Shown here: positions 6,485 to 16,506 of the stretch, piece after piece | Layout of the letters: the number at the start of each line of letters is the position of its first letter | Numbering within the stretch: the first letter of the stretch is position 1 | NCBI GenBank assembly: GCA_947499595.1 | Contig: CANMOY010000005.1 | Coordinates: 1-64,000 of the forward strand | Length of the DNA stretch: 64,000 nucleotides | From: an uncultured Mesonia sp. | GTDB taxonomy: Bacteria > Bacteroidota > Bacteroidia > Flavobacteriales > Flavobacteriaceae | Direction: 5' to 3' | Notes under the pieces: model-generated | Databases searched by the model: none | Seen by the model: the letters and a program-made list of their open reading frames with translations, nothing else | What the model was told of the DNA's origin: nothing | Made by a program: the position numbers and the translations under genes

Positions 6485-7815
6485 TATTTATAAGGGTATA
6501 AGCCTTTAATATCAGAAATTATTCTTTCTCTACTTTCATTTACTATATTTATGAAATTAGATAAAGAATCTGTAATATTATCATAATTCTCAATCGCATC
6601 ATCAAAAAGTTCAATTAAATTCACGGTAGTGACGTCTTGAATTTGAATTACGTATTTATCTAATCCAAAATCATTCATTATTCCTTTTGCTTTATTTCCT
6701 CCATAACCTATTGCAATTGATGGAACTTTAGAAGTTAAAGAGAAAATTATAGAATGAAAGCGGGTTCCCACGTAAAAATAAAAATTTGAATAAACTGCTT
6801 TAAGTACATCACAAGACAGATTCTCATTTATCCAAACGACATTTGGATGATTAAATTTTTCGAGTAAATCTAAAATTGCATTTCTATCATCTTCATGTGA
6901 ATTTGGCCCAAGTGATTGATTGCATAATGCGACTTTATATCCCTTTTCTGAGATACTCTTAACCAGGTCAGCAACAGATTTAATATAATTTTCATATAAT
7001 TCTTCTGGATTATTTAAGCCCGGGAATCTCCATGGTCGAATTGTAATTCCAACTATCTTATCTTCAACTGATAAATTATATTTCTTTAAAATTTTAAGAG
7101 CTTCAACTTGACTTCCTTTCTGTAAAAAGAAGCCTAAATCCATTTCCACAGGTATTTTTTTATTCAACAATTCACCCAGACTTTCTGCTGAAACATTTTC
7201 TCTTGCATAAATCAAATCTAACTTGTTAAAAACAGAACGTACTTGTTTTGCTACAGTTAAACCTTTAAAAGGACCAAATGAATTAGGTAAGAACACAACT
7301 TTCTTATTCATTTTTTGCGCTAAGCGCACATAAAAAAGGAAGTACCACATTAAATATGGAGCAGTTTTCTCACCATAAGCATGAATGAAGCCACCTCCTT
7401 TTACAAAAACAGCATCTGCTTCAGAAAACTCTTTTATCGTACTGTATACCTTTTTTGAAAAAAGCTTTTTAACCAGCGATAGATCATTAGCAATAGAAAT
7501 AAGAAATTTCGTGTTTAAGAAATCTAAACTCGCATTTTTAACTTGTTTTGCTAATTCAATTTTTGATTCCCGAACATGCTCGTCACTCTTATGTCTACCT
7601 CTTCGCGGGTGCTGAAGTATGTTTTCAATCATTTCATAACCGTGCTCCTTTGATTGTGAGCATAAAAGATTTTTCTCTTCTTCATTATCCCCAGAGTTAA
7701 GAATGAATATTTCATTGTAAAGACCAGTGTCTTTTACAAGTCTATGACTTTCCCATACCAGAGCTTGATCTCCTTTATTTAGGTCACTAACACCTGGAAC
7801 AATTATTGCTTTCAT
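6484..7815 (-). CDS. Polysaccharide pyruvyltransferase-family protein
   Basis: 443 residues. The N-terminal GVSDLNKGDQALVWES matches the nucleotide-binding start of the PS_pyruv_trans family. The C-terminal GTRFHSIIFSLTSKVPSIAIGYGGNK matches its conserved helix-strand block. Such enzymes transfer a pyruvate ketal from phosphoenolpyruvate to a sugar, giving an acidic group. Some members of this GT-B-like fold act instead as glycosyltransferases, so pyruvylation is likely but not certain. It overlaps both neighbours by 1-4 bp inside the operon. A second family member lies at 10903-11955. Confidence 0.83.
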   Translation of the reverse strand: MKAIIVPGVSDLNKGDQALVWESHRLVKDTGLYNEIFILNSGDNEEEKNLLCSQSKEHGYEMIENILQHPRRGRHKSDEHVRESKIELAKQVKNASLDFLNTKFLISIANDLSLVKKLFSKKVYSTIKEFSEADAVFVKGGGFIHAYGEKTAPYLMWYFLFYVRLAQKMNKKVVFLPNSFGPFKGLTVAKQVRSVFNKLDLIYARENVSAESLGELLNKKIPVEMDLGFFLQKGSQVEALKILKKYNLSVEDKIVGITIRPWRFPGLNNPEELYENYIKSVADLVKSISEKGYKVALCNQSLGPNSHEDDRNAILDLLEKFNHPNVVWINENLSCDVLKAVYSNFYFYVGTRFHSIIFSLTSKVPSIAIGYGGNKAKGIMNDFGLDKYVIQIQDVTTVNLIELFDDAIENYDNITDSLSNFINIVNESRERIISDIKGLYPYK

Positions 7816-8717
7816 TTTTTATTTAGTTTAGTATTTATACTCGTCTTTTTGGTGGCAGTTAGGTATAGCTTTAATAGAACCCCAAAGGGTATAGCAAAAA
7901 ATGTGGTTAACTTAGCAGGGTTTTCTTTAAACAATCTATAATTTCTGGCCATCAACATGGAGGAAACATAATGAATGGCGTTTTTAAACTTCATTTTAAA
8001 ATTTAATGCAAATTTCATTCTTGTTTTACGATAATGTGCGAATGATTTCGGACTTTGCTTATACTGATTTATCAAATTGTTTGACAAACCATCTTCTTGA
8101 TATTCTACTACACAAAGCACTTCGTTAAATGCCAAATACCTATGGTCTTGCTCGATATAGAAATATAAAAAACTTGTAATGGGAAACTTTTCACCCTCAA
8201 ATTTTGGATAGGGTAAATATTTATTAAATACTGATCTATTATGAACAAACTTTTTATCCCCATATATTGCATTTGCTTCGAGATCGGAGAACTTACAATT
8301 CCAATTATCATTCGGAAATTTATCGCCAACAATTTCGCCATTAGGATATTGATCCAAGCCAATTAAACCAGCACAATTATCTGACCCGTATTTGTGCCAT
8401 AATATACTTATTTTTTCAATTGCATCAAGAGGCATATAGTCGTCGGAATCTATACAAACACAAAGCGGAGTATTCATGAGATGATGAGCAGTATTGTGAG
8501 CCGCAACCATACCTTGATTTTCTTGTGAATGGTAATCAATATTAATTTTACTTTCAGTTTTCCATTTTTTTACAAGGTTAAAAGTATCATCCGTTGAGCC
8601 GTCATCTATAATAAGCCAAGTGAAGTTTTTTAGGGTTTGCTCACACAAGCTGGCATAAAGTTGAGGCAATAAGTGAGCTCTATTAAAGGTTGGCGTGAAT
8701 ACGGTAATCAAACTCAT
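7812..8717 (-). CDS. GT2-family glycosyltransferase
   Basis: 301 residues with an N-terminal GT-A domain: VFTPTFNRAHLLPQLYASL, the nucleotide-binding DDGSTDDT and the DxD-type metal site CIDSDDYM. The C-terminal third is basic and amphipathic (about 245-290) and may sit on the membrane. It should add one sugar to the undecaprenyl-linked intermediate in the cytoplasm. It overlaps the upstream polymerase and downstream pyruvyltransferase-like gene by 4 bp each. The sugar specificity is not readable. Confidence 0.88.
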   Translation of the reverse strand: MSLITVFTPTFNRAHLLPQLYASLCEQTLKNFTWLIIDDGSTDDTFNLVKKWKTESKINIDYHSQENQGMVAAHNTAHHLMNTPLCVCIDSDDYMPLDAIEKISILWHKYGSDNCAGLIGLDQYPNGEIVGDKFPNDNWNCKFSDLEANAIYGDKKFVHNRSVFNKYLPYPKFEGEKFPITSFLYFYIEQDHRYLAFNEVLCVVEYQEDGLSNNLINQYKQSPKSFAHYRKTRMKFALNFKMKFKNAIHYVSSMLMARNYRLFKENPAKLTTFFAIPFGVLLKLYLTATKKTSINTKLNKK

Positions 8718-9802
8718 AAAATTACATTTAAAGTATAGGTAAATAAAAAATATAGTAATATAATATGCGCTATTAGCTTTGACCTTACAGCGTTATCCAT
8801 TGAGTACTTTAGAATAGGATAGATGACAATAACTCCCATTAGAAACCAAGATAAATATGCAAATCGATTAGAGAAACTAGCTTCAATGATAAGAATCCAA
8901 ACGCCATTTGCGACAAGGTAGGTCTTATATAATTTTTCAAATTGCTGATTCTGCCATTTTTTTCTAATTAAAAAATACCACCCAACAATTACAGGTATGG
9001 CACTGTAAAACAAAAAATCCCAACGAAAACCACTACTGCTAAAAAGTTGATCAAAACGATCATCTGTCAAATAACTCAATCTTTCATCGAAACCTAAATT
9101 TGCGAACAAGTTTTCAAAAAAATTACCCCCAACAAGCGAAAGAGGTATACATAAAACCCAAAAGTACAATAGTTTCCTACTCGTAATTTTAGAGTAAGCA
9201 AATAGATAACCAAACGTAGGTAGTAACATAGATTTATGAAAACCTATCGCTATGATTAAAAACAAAATTTGGTGCCAAAATTTGTTTCTAGTTAAAGCGA
9301 AAATGAAGATAGCACTAGCTAAACCGTTTCTTATACCATTTGTGCCGTAACTCCAAAATGAAAACGAAACAATAAGCATCAAAAATGCGTAAAACCAGTA
9401 ATTACCAAACCATTTCTTAGAAAGTTTATAGAGCGGGTAAACATAGATAAGGGTACAAATAAAAAAATAACCCGTTAAATTTGTAATCTGTGAACAAATT
9501 AATGTAAATAATTCAAATAAGTAATCCGAACCTTTTTCTAATCGTACGAAGTTCCCATGTTGATATTTTGTAAAATTAAATCCATATCCACGCATATCTA
9601 CGAAGACAGCATGATTAGGCCTCAAACCCATATAAAGCAAAACAAACATCAAATTAAAAATACCAAAGTATTTTAAAAAAATGATATTTCTTCTATTATT
9701 ATAACCAAACGAAAAAAGATGCAATAAAACCAAAAGTACATTTACGAACATCAAGTGATAATACAACGGTGTATATTGCTGTATGGGTATAAAATCAAAC
9801 AT
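8714..9802 (-). CDS. EpsG/Wzy-like polysaccharide polymerase (membrane)
   Basis: 362 residues with about ten hydrophobic membrane segments and no soluble domain. The periplasmic-loop region near residues 65-85 (LRPNHAVFVDMRGYGF) and the SYGTNGIRNGLASAIFIFALTRNKFWHQ segment are typical of the EpsG group of Wzy-like polymerases, which join flipped repeat units on the periplasmic face. It is the only candidate polymerase in the operon. It overlaps the upstream GT4 gene by 8 bp and the downstream GT2 gene by 4 bp. Confidence 0.8.
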   Translation of the reverse strand: MFDFIPIQQYTPLYYHLMFVNVLLVLLHLFSFGYNNRRNIIFLKYFGIFNLMFVLLYMGLRPNHAVFVDMRGYGFNFTKYQHGNFVRLEKGSDYLFELFTLICSQITNLTGYFFICTLIYVYPLYKLSKKWFGNYWFYAFLMLIVSFSFWSYGTNGIRNGLASAIFIFALTRNKFWHQILFLIIAIGFHKSMLLPTFGYLFAYSKITSRKLLYFWVLCIPLSLVGGNFFENLFANLGFDERLSYLTDDRFDQLFSSSGFRWDFLFYSAIPVIVGWYFLIRKKWQNQQFEKLYKTYLVANGVWILIIEASFSNRFAYLSWFLMGVIVIYPILKYSMDNAVRSKLIAHIILLYFLFTYTLNVIL

Positions 9803-10901
9803 GAGAAAAACTTAAGTAAAGGTCACTTAAAAGCTTAGCACTTGCCTCTATATCGTAACCGGTCTTTTCAATTTTTATTAATCTTTCATCGTCTGTGTAG
9901 CTGTTATCCTTATTTTTCACTTCTAGACATTTCTCTACCCACAGGTTTAATGATTTGTCTCCTGTTATAGGTAATCTATTTATTAATTCCAGCCCGAGAT
10001 CTACTTCATCAGTTACAGTATTAGAAATTATTGCAGGTAACCCAATCGCTTGCGCTTCAATTAAACTAACTGGCAAGCCTTCAAAAAGAGAAGGCATAAT
10101 TAAGACATCGGCTTTTACCATTAGTTCTGGTATATCGGTACGTAAACCTAATAGTTTTACCTCATTACCAAGGTTATAATTAATAATATTTTCTTGTATT
10201 TCATTCTTCAAGCTTCCTTTTCCAGCAAAGTTCATAGTGAAATCAAAACCTTCTTTCTTTAGTTGTTTGGCAAGTGCCAATGAAAAGGCATAGTTTTTAA
10301 CTTCCTCAAGACGTCCCACTTGAAGTATATTTAATTTTGAGTCAGATGTATTATTAGTAATTTCTTTCTTTTTTATAGCTAAAAACGCTTTAACATCAAC
10401 AGCATTTGGCAGGTATAATATTTTCTCATTGGTTTTGAATAAATACTTTGCCGCACTTCGACTGCATCCAATACGGTAGTTAGCAAAATTGGCTATTAAA
10501 AACAACATGGAAGCCTCATAAATTTTATGTCGTAAACCAGTGTTATCACCATTTCTTATACTATGCGCATGAGCGATGCGATTAGGGACACCAGCCAATT
10601 TGGCTGCAAAAAGATTGAGCCCGCTATTCAATAAAGTATGACTATGCACAATTTTATACCCTCTATTTAACTTAAAAAAGGTAACGAGTTGCCTGAACTG
10701 TTGAATGGGATTGGAGGCTAAAATGCGATGTATCTTACCCCCATATTTTAAAATTTCTTTCTCATAATCACTTTCCTTCGTTGTAAAAAAAATAAAATCA
10801 AATTGAAATTTACTTCTATCTATATTCCTATACAAATTCATGATCATAGTCTCAGCTCCGCCACGATCCATACTACCAGTAATGTGCAGAATACGTTGCA
10901 T
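9795..10901 (-). CDS. GT4-family glycosyltransferase
   Basis: 368 residues, GT-B fold. ITGSMDRGGAETMIMNLYR at the N-terminus is the classic acceptor-domain start of Bacteroidota GT4 enzymes. ILQVGRLEEVKN opens the donor domain, and SLFEGLPVSLIEAQAIGLP contains an intact EX7E motif. It should use a nucleotide sugar to extend the lipid-linked oligosaccharide. Only one base separates it from the upstream pyruvyltransferase-like gene. Donor and linkage are unknown. Confidence 0.9.
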   Translation of the reverse strand: MQRILHITGSMDRGGAETMIMNLYRNIDRSKFQFDFIFFTTKESDYEKEILKYGGKIHRILASNPIQQFRQLVTFFKLNRGYKIVHSHTLLNSGLNLFAAKLAGVPNRIAHAHSIRNGDNTGLRHKIYEASMLFLIANFANYRIGCSRSAAKYLFKTNEKILYLPNAVDVKAFLAIKKKEITNNTSDSKLNILQVGRLEEVKNYAFSLALAKQLKKEGFDFTMNFAGKGSLKNEIQENIINYNLGNEVKLLGLRTDIPELMVKADVLIMPSLFEGLPVSLIEAQAIGLPAIISNTVTDEVDLGLELINRLPITGDKSLNLWVEKCLEVKNKDNSYTDDERLIKIEKTGYDIEASAKLLSDLYLSFSHV

Positions 10902-10902
10902 A

Positions 10903-11955
10903 CTATAAAACTTCCTTTATTGGTTGGTATTTATGTGATAAATCGGAAATAACACCTACATCGAAGTTATGTTGCGCTAAAAAATCTATTATTGCACTCT
11001 CAGAAAATGAATCAATTAAATTGATGTTCTTATTTTCTTTAATCCAATCATAAGTCTCTCTCACTTTATGATTGTTATTCTGAAAAACCAAGCACGGTGT
11101 ATTGGTAATATAGCAAAAAATCATTCCATGTAAGCGATCGGTAACCACTAGCTCTGCGCCCTTAAAGGCATCCCATATCTTATTTAATTCTAACTCTCTT
11201 TCTTTAACACTTAACTTATTTCGTTTTATATGCGTATCATAAAAAGTAACCTGAGTAAACCTCTCCTTAATACTATTTAAAATAAAATTAGATTGTTCAG
11301 TATTTAAATTTTTCTCTTTATCGCTACGCATGCAAATTACAGCACCTTCCCTAGTCATTTTAGGGTGTTCTTTATTTAAGCTGATGACAATGTCTGGTGT
11401 CAACATTACATTGGCTTCGCTAAAATGTTTTTTCATTAGTGCAGAAGAAGTTTTCTCCCTAGCAATGAAGTGTAAATCGGGATGCTTGTTGTAGACCTCT
11501 TTTGCTACTTTCAATGCCTCCTGCCCTCTTTTATTTTCACCGAAATCAAAGGTTTGAGGAAATGAAATAAATCTATTTTTTGGAAAAAAACTTACGGCTA
11601 GCTGGCGAATAAACTCAATTTGATCGTATAGATCTCCTAAATTTCCACCACCTACACTTGTTACTATATCACCAGGTTTAATGTTCTGTTTAACAAAATG
11701 TAAACCTTCTAGACTTTGACTGATGGGAATTTCAACTACTTTAAAATCAGCTCTTAAATTTTCCCTTAAAAATTTTGTTTGGGCGTAAGTTATCGCTACA
11801 TCACCCAGATTACCGTAATCTGCAGCTAAGAAAATAAAAGCATACTTTTTATTTTCTGAAAGTTGCGTCCCCTTAAAATAATCAAGCGGCTTAAATTTTT
11901 GAAAAAATAAGCGAATACGGTATTTAATTCTGAAGTTTACTAATTTTTTCAACAT
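10903..11955 (-). CDS. Polysaccharide pyruvyltransferase-family protein (EpsO/PssK-like)
   Basis: 350 residues. AADYGNLGDVAITYAQ near residues 44-59 and DRLHGMIFCYITNTPCLVF near the C-terminus are the two signature blocks of the pyruvyltransferase family. The short form resembles exopolysaccharide EpsO/PssK-type enzymes more than the 443-residue neighbour at 6484-7815. It probably ketalises a sugar with pyruvate from PEP. Having two family members suggests either two pyruvylated sugars or that one acts as a glycosyltransferase. Gene ends are 1-2 bases from both neighbours. Confidence 0.82.
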   Translation of the reverse strand: MLKKLVNFRIKYRIRLFFQKFKPLDYFKGTQLSENKKYAFIFLAADYGNLGDVAITYAQTKFLRENLRADFKVVEIPISQSLEGLHFVKQNIKPGDIVTSVGGGNLGDLYDQIEFIRQLAVSFFPKNRFISFPQTFDFGENKRGQEALKVAKEVYNKHPDLHFIAREKTSSALMKKHFSEANVMLTPDIVISLNKEHPKMTREGAVICMRSDKEKNLNTEQSNFILNSIKERFTQVTFYDTHIKRNKLSVKERELELNKIWDAFKGAELVVTDRLHGMIFCYITNTPCLVFQNNNHKVRETYDWIKENKNINLIDSFSESAIIDFLAQHNFDVGVISDLSHKYQPIKEVL

Positions 11956-11957
11956 AA

Positions 11958-12950
11958 TTATTTTATTAACCGGGATAAAAGAGCAAGTAAATATGCTTGT
12001 TTATACTTTATAAGAAATTTAATAACTAAATCTTTCTTGTTTTTGGGGTCAAAATTAGTTATATTTTCTTTCGTAAAGGAGTGATAAAGCATTTCTTTAA
12101 TAAGATTCTTTTTTTCTAGGAAAGTTAAATTATTTTGATAATAGAACATATTATGTATACAATACCTTATACCGCTGATATGGCTTTTAGCAAGAATAGC
12201 TTTGCTATTTTTAAAATTCCATTCTCTAAATAAATCTTGAAGTACGTAATTTCGTCTTAATTTTAATGCGAAGGATTCAGAGTGATATTGCTTAATTAAG
12301 GTAGCGCTAGGGCGGTTAAGATAATGATAGTATGCCTTATTTAAAAAATGAATCTCATCCAGCTTATGATATAGCTGCGTATTAAATAAAATATCTTCAA
12401 TCAAAGATGTACCTTTTTCGAAAATAATATTATTAGAGGTTAAAAAGTCTCTCCTATACATTTTATTCCATGCATAACCTAATAAACCTAAAATATTGGC
12501 GTTTAGTTCAAGATTGGATTGTGATTTTCTTATAATATCGGTGTTTGGCAACACATCAAAAGAATTCAAAATACCTCCATTAATATCTTCATTATCTTGG
12601 GTATAGCCAAAAATCACAAGGTTGATTTTCTTATATTCCAAAAAAGATATACCATCTTTTAACAAATCAGGTTCAATCCAATCATCACTATCCATAAAGT
12701 AGATAAATTCTCCCTTGGCCCTTTCCATACCATAATTACGCGCATCTGAAAGCCCTCCATTTGTTTTCTCAAATATTTGGATCCGCGAATCGTCAAAACT
12801 CTCGGCAATGCCTTTGCTGTTATCTGGGGAACCATCAATTATAATCAACAATTCAAAATCTTTAAAACTTTGATCTAGAACAGACTGAATACTTTTAGCA
12901 ACGTATTTTTCTACATTATAACAAGGAAGGATTATTGAAACTTTAGGCAC
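11958..12950 (-). CDS. GT2-family glycosyltransferase
   Basis: 330 residues. The GT-A domain occupies roughly residues 1-210: VSIILPCYNVEKYVAKSIQSVL, DGSPDNS, GGLSDARNYG and the metal site FMDSDDW. The C-terminal part is Lys/Tyr-rich with a short amphipathic end (YKQAYLLALLSRL). It should add one sugar during repeat-unit assembly at the inner face of the membrane. It lies between the flippase and the short pyruvyltransferase-like gene in an unbroken operon. Specificity is unknown. Confidence 0.9.
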   Translation of the reverse strand: MPKVSIILPCYNVEKYVAKSIQSVLDQSFKDFELLIIIDGSPDNSKGIAESFDDSRIQIFEKTNGGLSDARNYGMERAKGEFIYFMDSDDWIEPDLLKDGISFLEYKKINLVIFGYTQDNEDINGGILNSFDVLPNTDIIRKSQSNLELNANILGLLGYAWNKMYRRDFLTSNNIIFEKGTSLIEDILFNTQLYHKLDEIHFLNKAYYHYLNRPSATLIKQYHSESFALKLRRNYVLQDLFREWNFKNSKAILAKSHISGIRYCIHNMFYYQNNLTFLEKKNLIKEMLYHSFTKENITNFDPKNKKDLVIKFLIKYKQAYLLALLSRLIK

Positions 12951-12967
12951 TTTTGAAATGATAATTA

Positions 12968-14521
12968 TTAACGATTTATAAGTTTTTTCCCTAATGTTAT
13001 TAGGCTGTTTTTTTCCGTTTTTGTAAACCCAAAAAACCAGATAGCTGTACTTAATACCAATACACTGGCTGCACTAGAAAATACAAGTACTGCATAATCA
13101 CTATCCTGAGTAAAATATTGATTCTTTAAAATGTATAGCAAACATGCTATTATCGAGATAATCAATATGGTCCCGTAATAAAGATTGTGCTTTTGGGGTA
13201 AAACACCCGTTTTGTTCAGAACATATTTAATTCGATAAATATATCCCAAAAAATTCAAAACCACCTTGACTAGCATAACATATACAGGACTATAATCTAA
13301 ATACAATATTAAATAGGCAAAAGGTAAATTTAATAAAAGAATAACCCCTATTACAATTTGATAATTTTTAATATTTCCGATAGCATTTGCAGACATCCAA
13401 AAAGGTCCAGCCAAGGCATCAATCAAAGCAAAAACTAAAATCAATTTACTAAATTCAATCGCATATTCAGGCACTACTCCTAGCCAAATATTGAGCACTT
13501 GTTCCATATTCATCAATAATGGTAACACCAGAACTAAAAGTAGAAAGTAAGAAACTTTAGAGGTTTGAAAAAGAAAATTAATATGAGCTTGAATATTTCC
13601 GCTTGCATAGGACTGGATAGCCTGAGGTTTAAATGCAATTTGAAGGTTAGATATAAAAGTAAACAGGGCAGCATTAATTTGATTAGCGATACCCATCGTG
13701 GCGTTTATAAAAACACCCAAAAACAAATTCAAAACTATAGCAACTCCCTGATTAGATGACAATAAAGCTACATTACCAAACAAACTCCAACCCGAAAATG
13801 ATGCCATTTCCCTCCATAAATTTTTATCTTTTTGAAAGTAAAAAAGAACATCTTCGTTAAAGTTTCGCTTGGCATATTTATAATTAAATAAAAGTATTAA
13901 TCCTGCTAAAAAACAGAGTAAAACGGCATACATTATAAGCTTGTCTGCACCAAAATAAGAGAGAGAAAACACCAAGGCTAGTTTTAAAACAACCTCGATT
14001 ACACTTAAAATGGCGAAAAACCTCATCCGTTCATAAGCAATTATCATTGCGTTAAACGGTATTTTTAAAAAATTTAAAACTGTTATAAGTAGGGTAAATT
14101 GATAAACATAGTTTGCGGCTTTAATTCTAGAAGCTGGTATATTTAATTTATAGTTTAAAAACCAAAGTCCTATACTCTCGGCTAAAACCAGAAATAATAT
14201 AATTAATAGAAATTGGATTTGTAAACTTGCACTAAACAACTTACTAAGAGTTCCATTTTTATTCTTAGCTAATTCAACATTAAAAAATCGTTGAATAGTG
14301 CTATTCATAGCGTTGTTTAGGAAAGTAAACATAATTACCACCCCTGCAATGAGATTAAAAATACCAAAGTCTTCTATCCCTAATTGTTGCAGAATAATTC
14401 TCGAAGTATAAAGTGATACCCCCAATACCAGAATCATTCTTACATACAAGAAGAAAGTATTATGTGCGATGGTTCTAGTATTTATCAAATCTATAAAACT
14501 CCTTACTCCCTCACCCCACAA
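12968..14521 (-). CDS. Wzx-like oligosaccharide flippase (MOP/MATE superfamily)
   Basis: 517 residues with 12-14 hydrophobic segments across the whole length, for example LYTSRIILQQLGIEDFGIFNLIAGVV near the N-terminus, which is typical of the polysaccharide-transport branch of the MOP superfamily. It should flip the undecaprenyl-linked repeat unit across the inner membrane before polymerisation by the EpsG-like protein. The start overlaps wecC by 19 bp; an internal Met at residue 29 is a less likely alternative because the MWGEGVRSF start keeps translational coupling. Confidence 0.88.
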   Translation of the reverse strand: MWGEGVRSFIDLINTRTIAHNTFFLYVRMILVLGVSLYTSRIILQQLGIEDFGIFNLIAGVVIMFTFLNNAMNSTIQRFFNVELAKNKNGTLSKLFSASLQIQFLLIILFLVLAESIGLWFLNYKLNIPASRIKAANYVYQFTLLITVLNFLKIPFNAMIIAYERMRFFAILSVIEVVLKLALVFSLSYFGADKLIMYAVLLCFLAGLILLFNYKYAKRNFNEDVLFYFQKDKNLWREMASFSGWSLFGNVALLSSNQGVAIVLNLFLGVFINATMGIANQINAALFTFISNLQIAFKPQAIQSYASGNIQAHINFLFQTSKVSYFLLLVLVLPLLMNMEQVLNIWLGVVPEYAIEFSKLILVFALIDALAGPFWMSANAIGNIKNYQIVIGVILLLNLPFAYLILYLDYSPVYVMLVKVVLNFLGYIYRIKYVLNKTGVLPQKHNLYYGTILIISIIACLLYILKNQYFTQDSDYAVLVFSSAASVLVLSTAIWFFGFTKTEKNSLITLGKKLINR

Positions 14522-15711
14522 AAATCCAATACCACTTGTTGGGGGTTAAGGTTTAGGTTTTTAAATTCTTGATGTGCCACCAGTAGGGCGACGATATCGG
14601 CTTGTTGGGCAGCCGTTTGGTAGTCGGTTATTTTAAATACCTGGTGGTCTTTTATATTGGGTTCTACAATAAAGTAGGTTTCGTCTTGGGCTTCTTGCAA
14701 TACCTTTTGTACAATGTACTTGGCCGGTGACTCCCGCAGGTCGTCTATATTAGGTTTAAACGCCAGTCCCATTAAAGCGATGGCCGGTTGACGCCCGTGC
14801 TTTAGCTGAAAGTCGTGCTTGGCTTGTTTGATTTGCTGGGCACACCAGAAGCTTTTATAATTGTTGATCTCCCGGGCTTTGCCTATGATTTGCGATTCCA
14901 TAGGAAACTCGGAGGTAATAAAATACGGGTCTACGGCAATACAGTGTCCGCCTACCCCACAGCCGGGTTGCAAAATATTCACCCTAGGGTGTTTATTGGC
15001 CAGTTGTATGAGTTCCCACACGTTGATATCGGCTTTATCACAAATCAGCGAAAGCTCATTAGCAAAAGCGATTTGCACATCGCGGCTAGCATTTTCGGTG
15101 AGTTTACACATTTCGGCCGTACGTGCGTTGGTCGCATGCAAGTCTCCTTTCACAAACTGCCGATAAAAAGCCATGGCTTTTTGGGTACTCGCCTCATCTA
15201 CCCCACCAATCACGCGGTCGTTGTGTACCAACTCGTGCATCACATTGCCCGGCAGTACGCGTTCGGGACAGTAAGCGATATGTAGGCTCTGCGCCAGTTC
15301 GGGACGCTCGGCGATGATGAGCTGCTGCATTTTTTCGGTTGTTCCCACCGGTGAAGTGGACTCGATGATATACAAGTCGCCCGGTTTAAGCAGCGGAATA
15401 ATACTACGGGTAGCTGCTTCTACATATGAGATATCGGGTTCGTGATTCCCTTTAAAAGGCGTAGGCACCACAACGAGGTAGGTATCGGCTGCTTGAGCTT
15501 GGGTACCGGCTTTAAAATAGCCGCTGTGCACTGCCTGTTCTAGCACCTCTTGCAAGCTAGGTTCTACAATATGTATTTTCCCTTGGTTGAGGGTTTCTAC
15601 CACCTTGGGATTGATATCCACGCCCCATACGGGGATTTGATTTTGAGCGATCAAAGCCGAGGTAGGCAGGCCGATATAGCCCAAACCGATTGTGGTTACA
15701 GCAGGTTTCAC
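14503..15711 (-). CDS. wecC: UDP-N-acetyl-D-mannosamine dehydrogenase
   Basis: 402 residues, starting at GTG. It oxidises UDP-ManNAc to UDP-ManNAcA with two NAD. GLGYIGLP (9-16) is the NAD loop, ESTSPVGTTE (117-126) and YCPERVLPGN (148-156) are conserved substrate contacts, and GCGVGGHCIAVDPYF holds the catalytic C257. Length and motifs fit WecC better than UDP-Glc dehydrogenase. The matching 2-epimerase (WecB) is not in the window. It is the first gene of the 15-kb minus-strand operon and has higher GC than the genes that follow. A weak -7-like TATCTTAG lies upstream on the minus strand near 15745. Confidence 0.9.
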   Translation of the reverse strand: MKPAVTTIGLGYIGLPTSALIAQNQIPVWGVDINPKVVETLNQGKIHIVEPSLQEVLEQAVHSGYFKAGTQAQAADTYLVVVPTPFKGNHEPDISYVEAATRSIIPLLKPGDLYIIESTSPVGTTEKMQQLIIAERPELAQSLHIAYCPERVLPGNVMHELVHNDRVIGGVDEASTQKAMAFYRQFVKGDLHATNARTAEMCKLTENASRDVQIAFANELSLICDKADINVWELIQLANKHPRVNILQPGCGVGGHCIAVDPYFITSEFPMESQIIGKAREINNYKSFWCAQQIKQAKHDFQLKHGRQPAIALMGLAFKPNIDDLRESPAKYIVQKVLQEAQDETYFIVEPNIKDHQVFKITDYQTAAQQADIVALLVAHQEFKNLNLNPQQVVLDFCGVRE

Positions 15712-15835
15712 AAATAGGGTGTTTTTGGTTTATTTTCAGGCTGCTAAGATAGTAGGTTTAAAGGAAATCGAAAGTGTTTTTTCGGCTTTTCTGTTTAACG
15801 GTAGTGATTAGGTTTTTAATTGAAAATAAATCCCT

Positions 15836-15911
15836 AACTTTTCGACTGCACCTCGATACTTCGCATTTTTGTTCTATCGCCCAAAAATCCGAAACTCGGT
15901 GTGACAAGGCG
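15836..15911 (+). repeat. Family B hairpin repeat, copy 2
   Basis: Outer arms CACCTCGA and TCGGTGTG pair; inner arms are ATTTTTG and CAAAAAT. It ends in the common GTGACAAGGC. Confidence 0.7.
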
Positions 15912-16026
15912 TGGCTATTTTATAAAAGAATAAATAGGCATACCATTTTAAATCGGCCTATCGAAAATAGCGCGTAAAATTGGCAGTGCAGTTCCATTAG
16001 TTTACATTGCAACAGATAAGAAGAGT

Positions 16027-16350
16027 AATATCCAGCAGCCCACGTAAAAAAGCGATTCAAAGCAGGGCTTTGTAATCTTTTTCTTCAGTATAACTTGTGT
16101 TTTGCGTAGACATTAGGCAGGACAATAGAATTAAAGATAAATTATATACTGCTATCTACTTAGCGCGACCCTTAGGGAGTCCCGAGTATTCGGGAAAGCC
16201 TTGGAGCCAATTTAGCAAAATACAAGTGGTTTTCAGCAAAGCTGAAAAATACCTCAGAAAAAGTGTACTTTCTTTTGTTTCGTTTTCTCCTGTATCCGAC
16301 GAGCGCAGCGAGAGGAATACACCGTAAAGAAAATGAAAATTAGGACATAG
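16027..16350 (+). repeat. Family A structured repeat, copy 1 (interrupted)
   Basis: It begins ATATCCAGCAGCCCACG and ends GGACATAG. The first hairpin is CAAAGC-AGG-GCTTTG. About 95 bp of foreign sequence, including a family E palindrome (TCCCGAGTATTCGGGA), replaces the middle after TTTTGCGT. The long 3' variant with GTATCC...GGAATAC is present. Confidence 0.75.
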
Positions 16351-16399
16351 TAAGATTGATGAATTGTTAGGATGTAGGTTTTGAAAAAGAAAATAAACT

Positions 16400-16473
16400 C
16401 ACTACTTTTCGACTTTACCTCGATACAAGAGTTTTTGCCTATCGTCAAAAACTCCCACTCGGTATGACAAGGC
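16400..16473 (+). repeat. Family B hairpin repeat, copy 3
   Basis: Inner stem GAGTTTTTG-cctatcgt-CAAAAACTC; outer arms TACCTCGA and TCGGTA pair. Confidence 0.7.
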
Positions 16474-16506
16474 TTGGTTTTATACTACTACGTACTTAGT
16501 GTGACC

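Noticed and set aside
7385-7615. Plus-strand ORF of 76 codons
   Set aside because: Antisense to the pyruvyltransferase-like gene; no motif.
14815-15285. 156-codon plus-strand ORF
   Set aside because: It is antisense to wecC, whose motifs are all intact; no protein-like pattern.
16097-16327. Plus-strand ORFs ending SDERSERNTP (also 25110-25352) and minus ORFs at 16254-16448 and 25279-25473
   Set aside because: They come from the long 3' module of family A and the palindrome in it.
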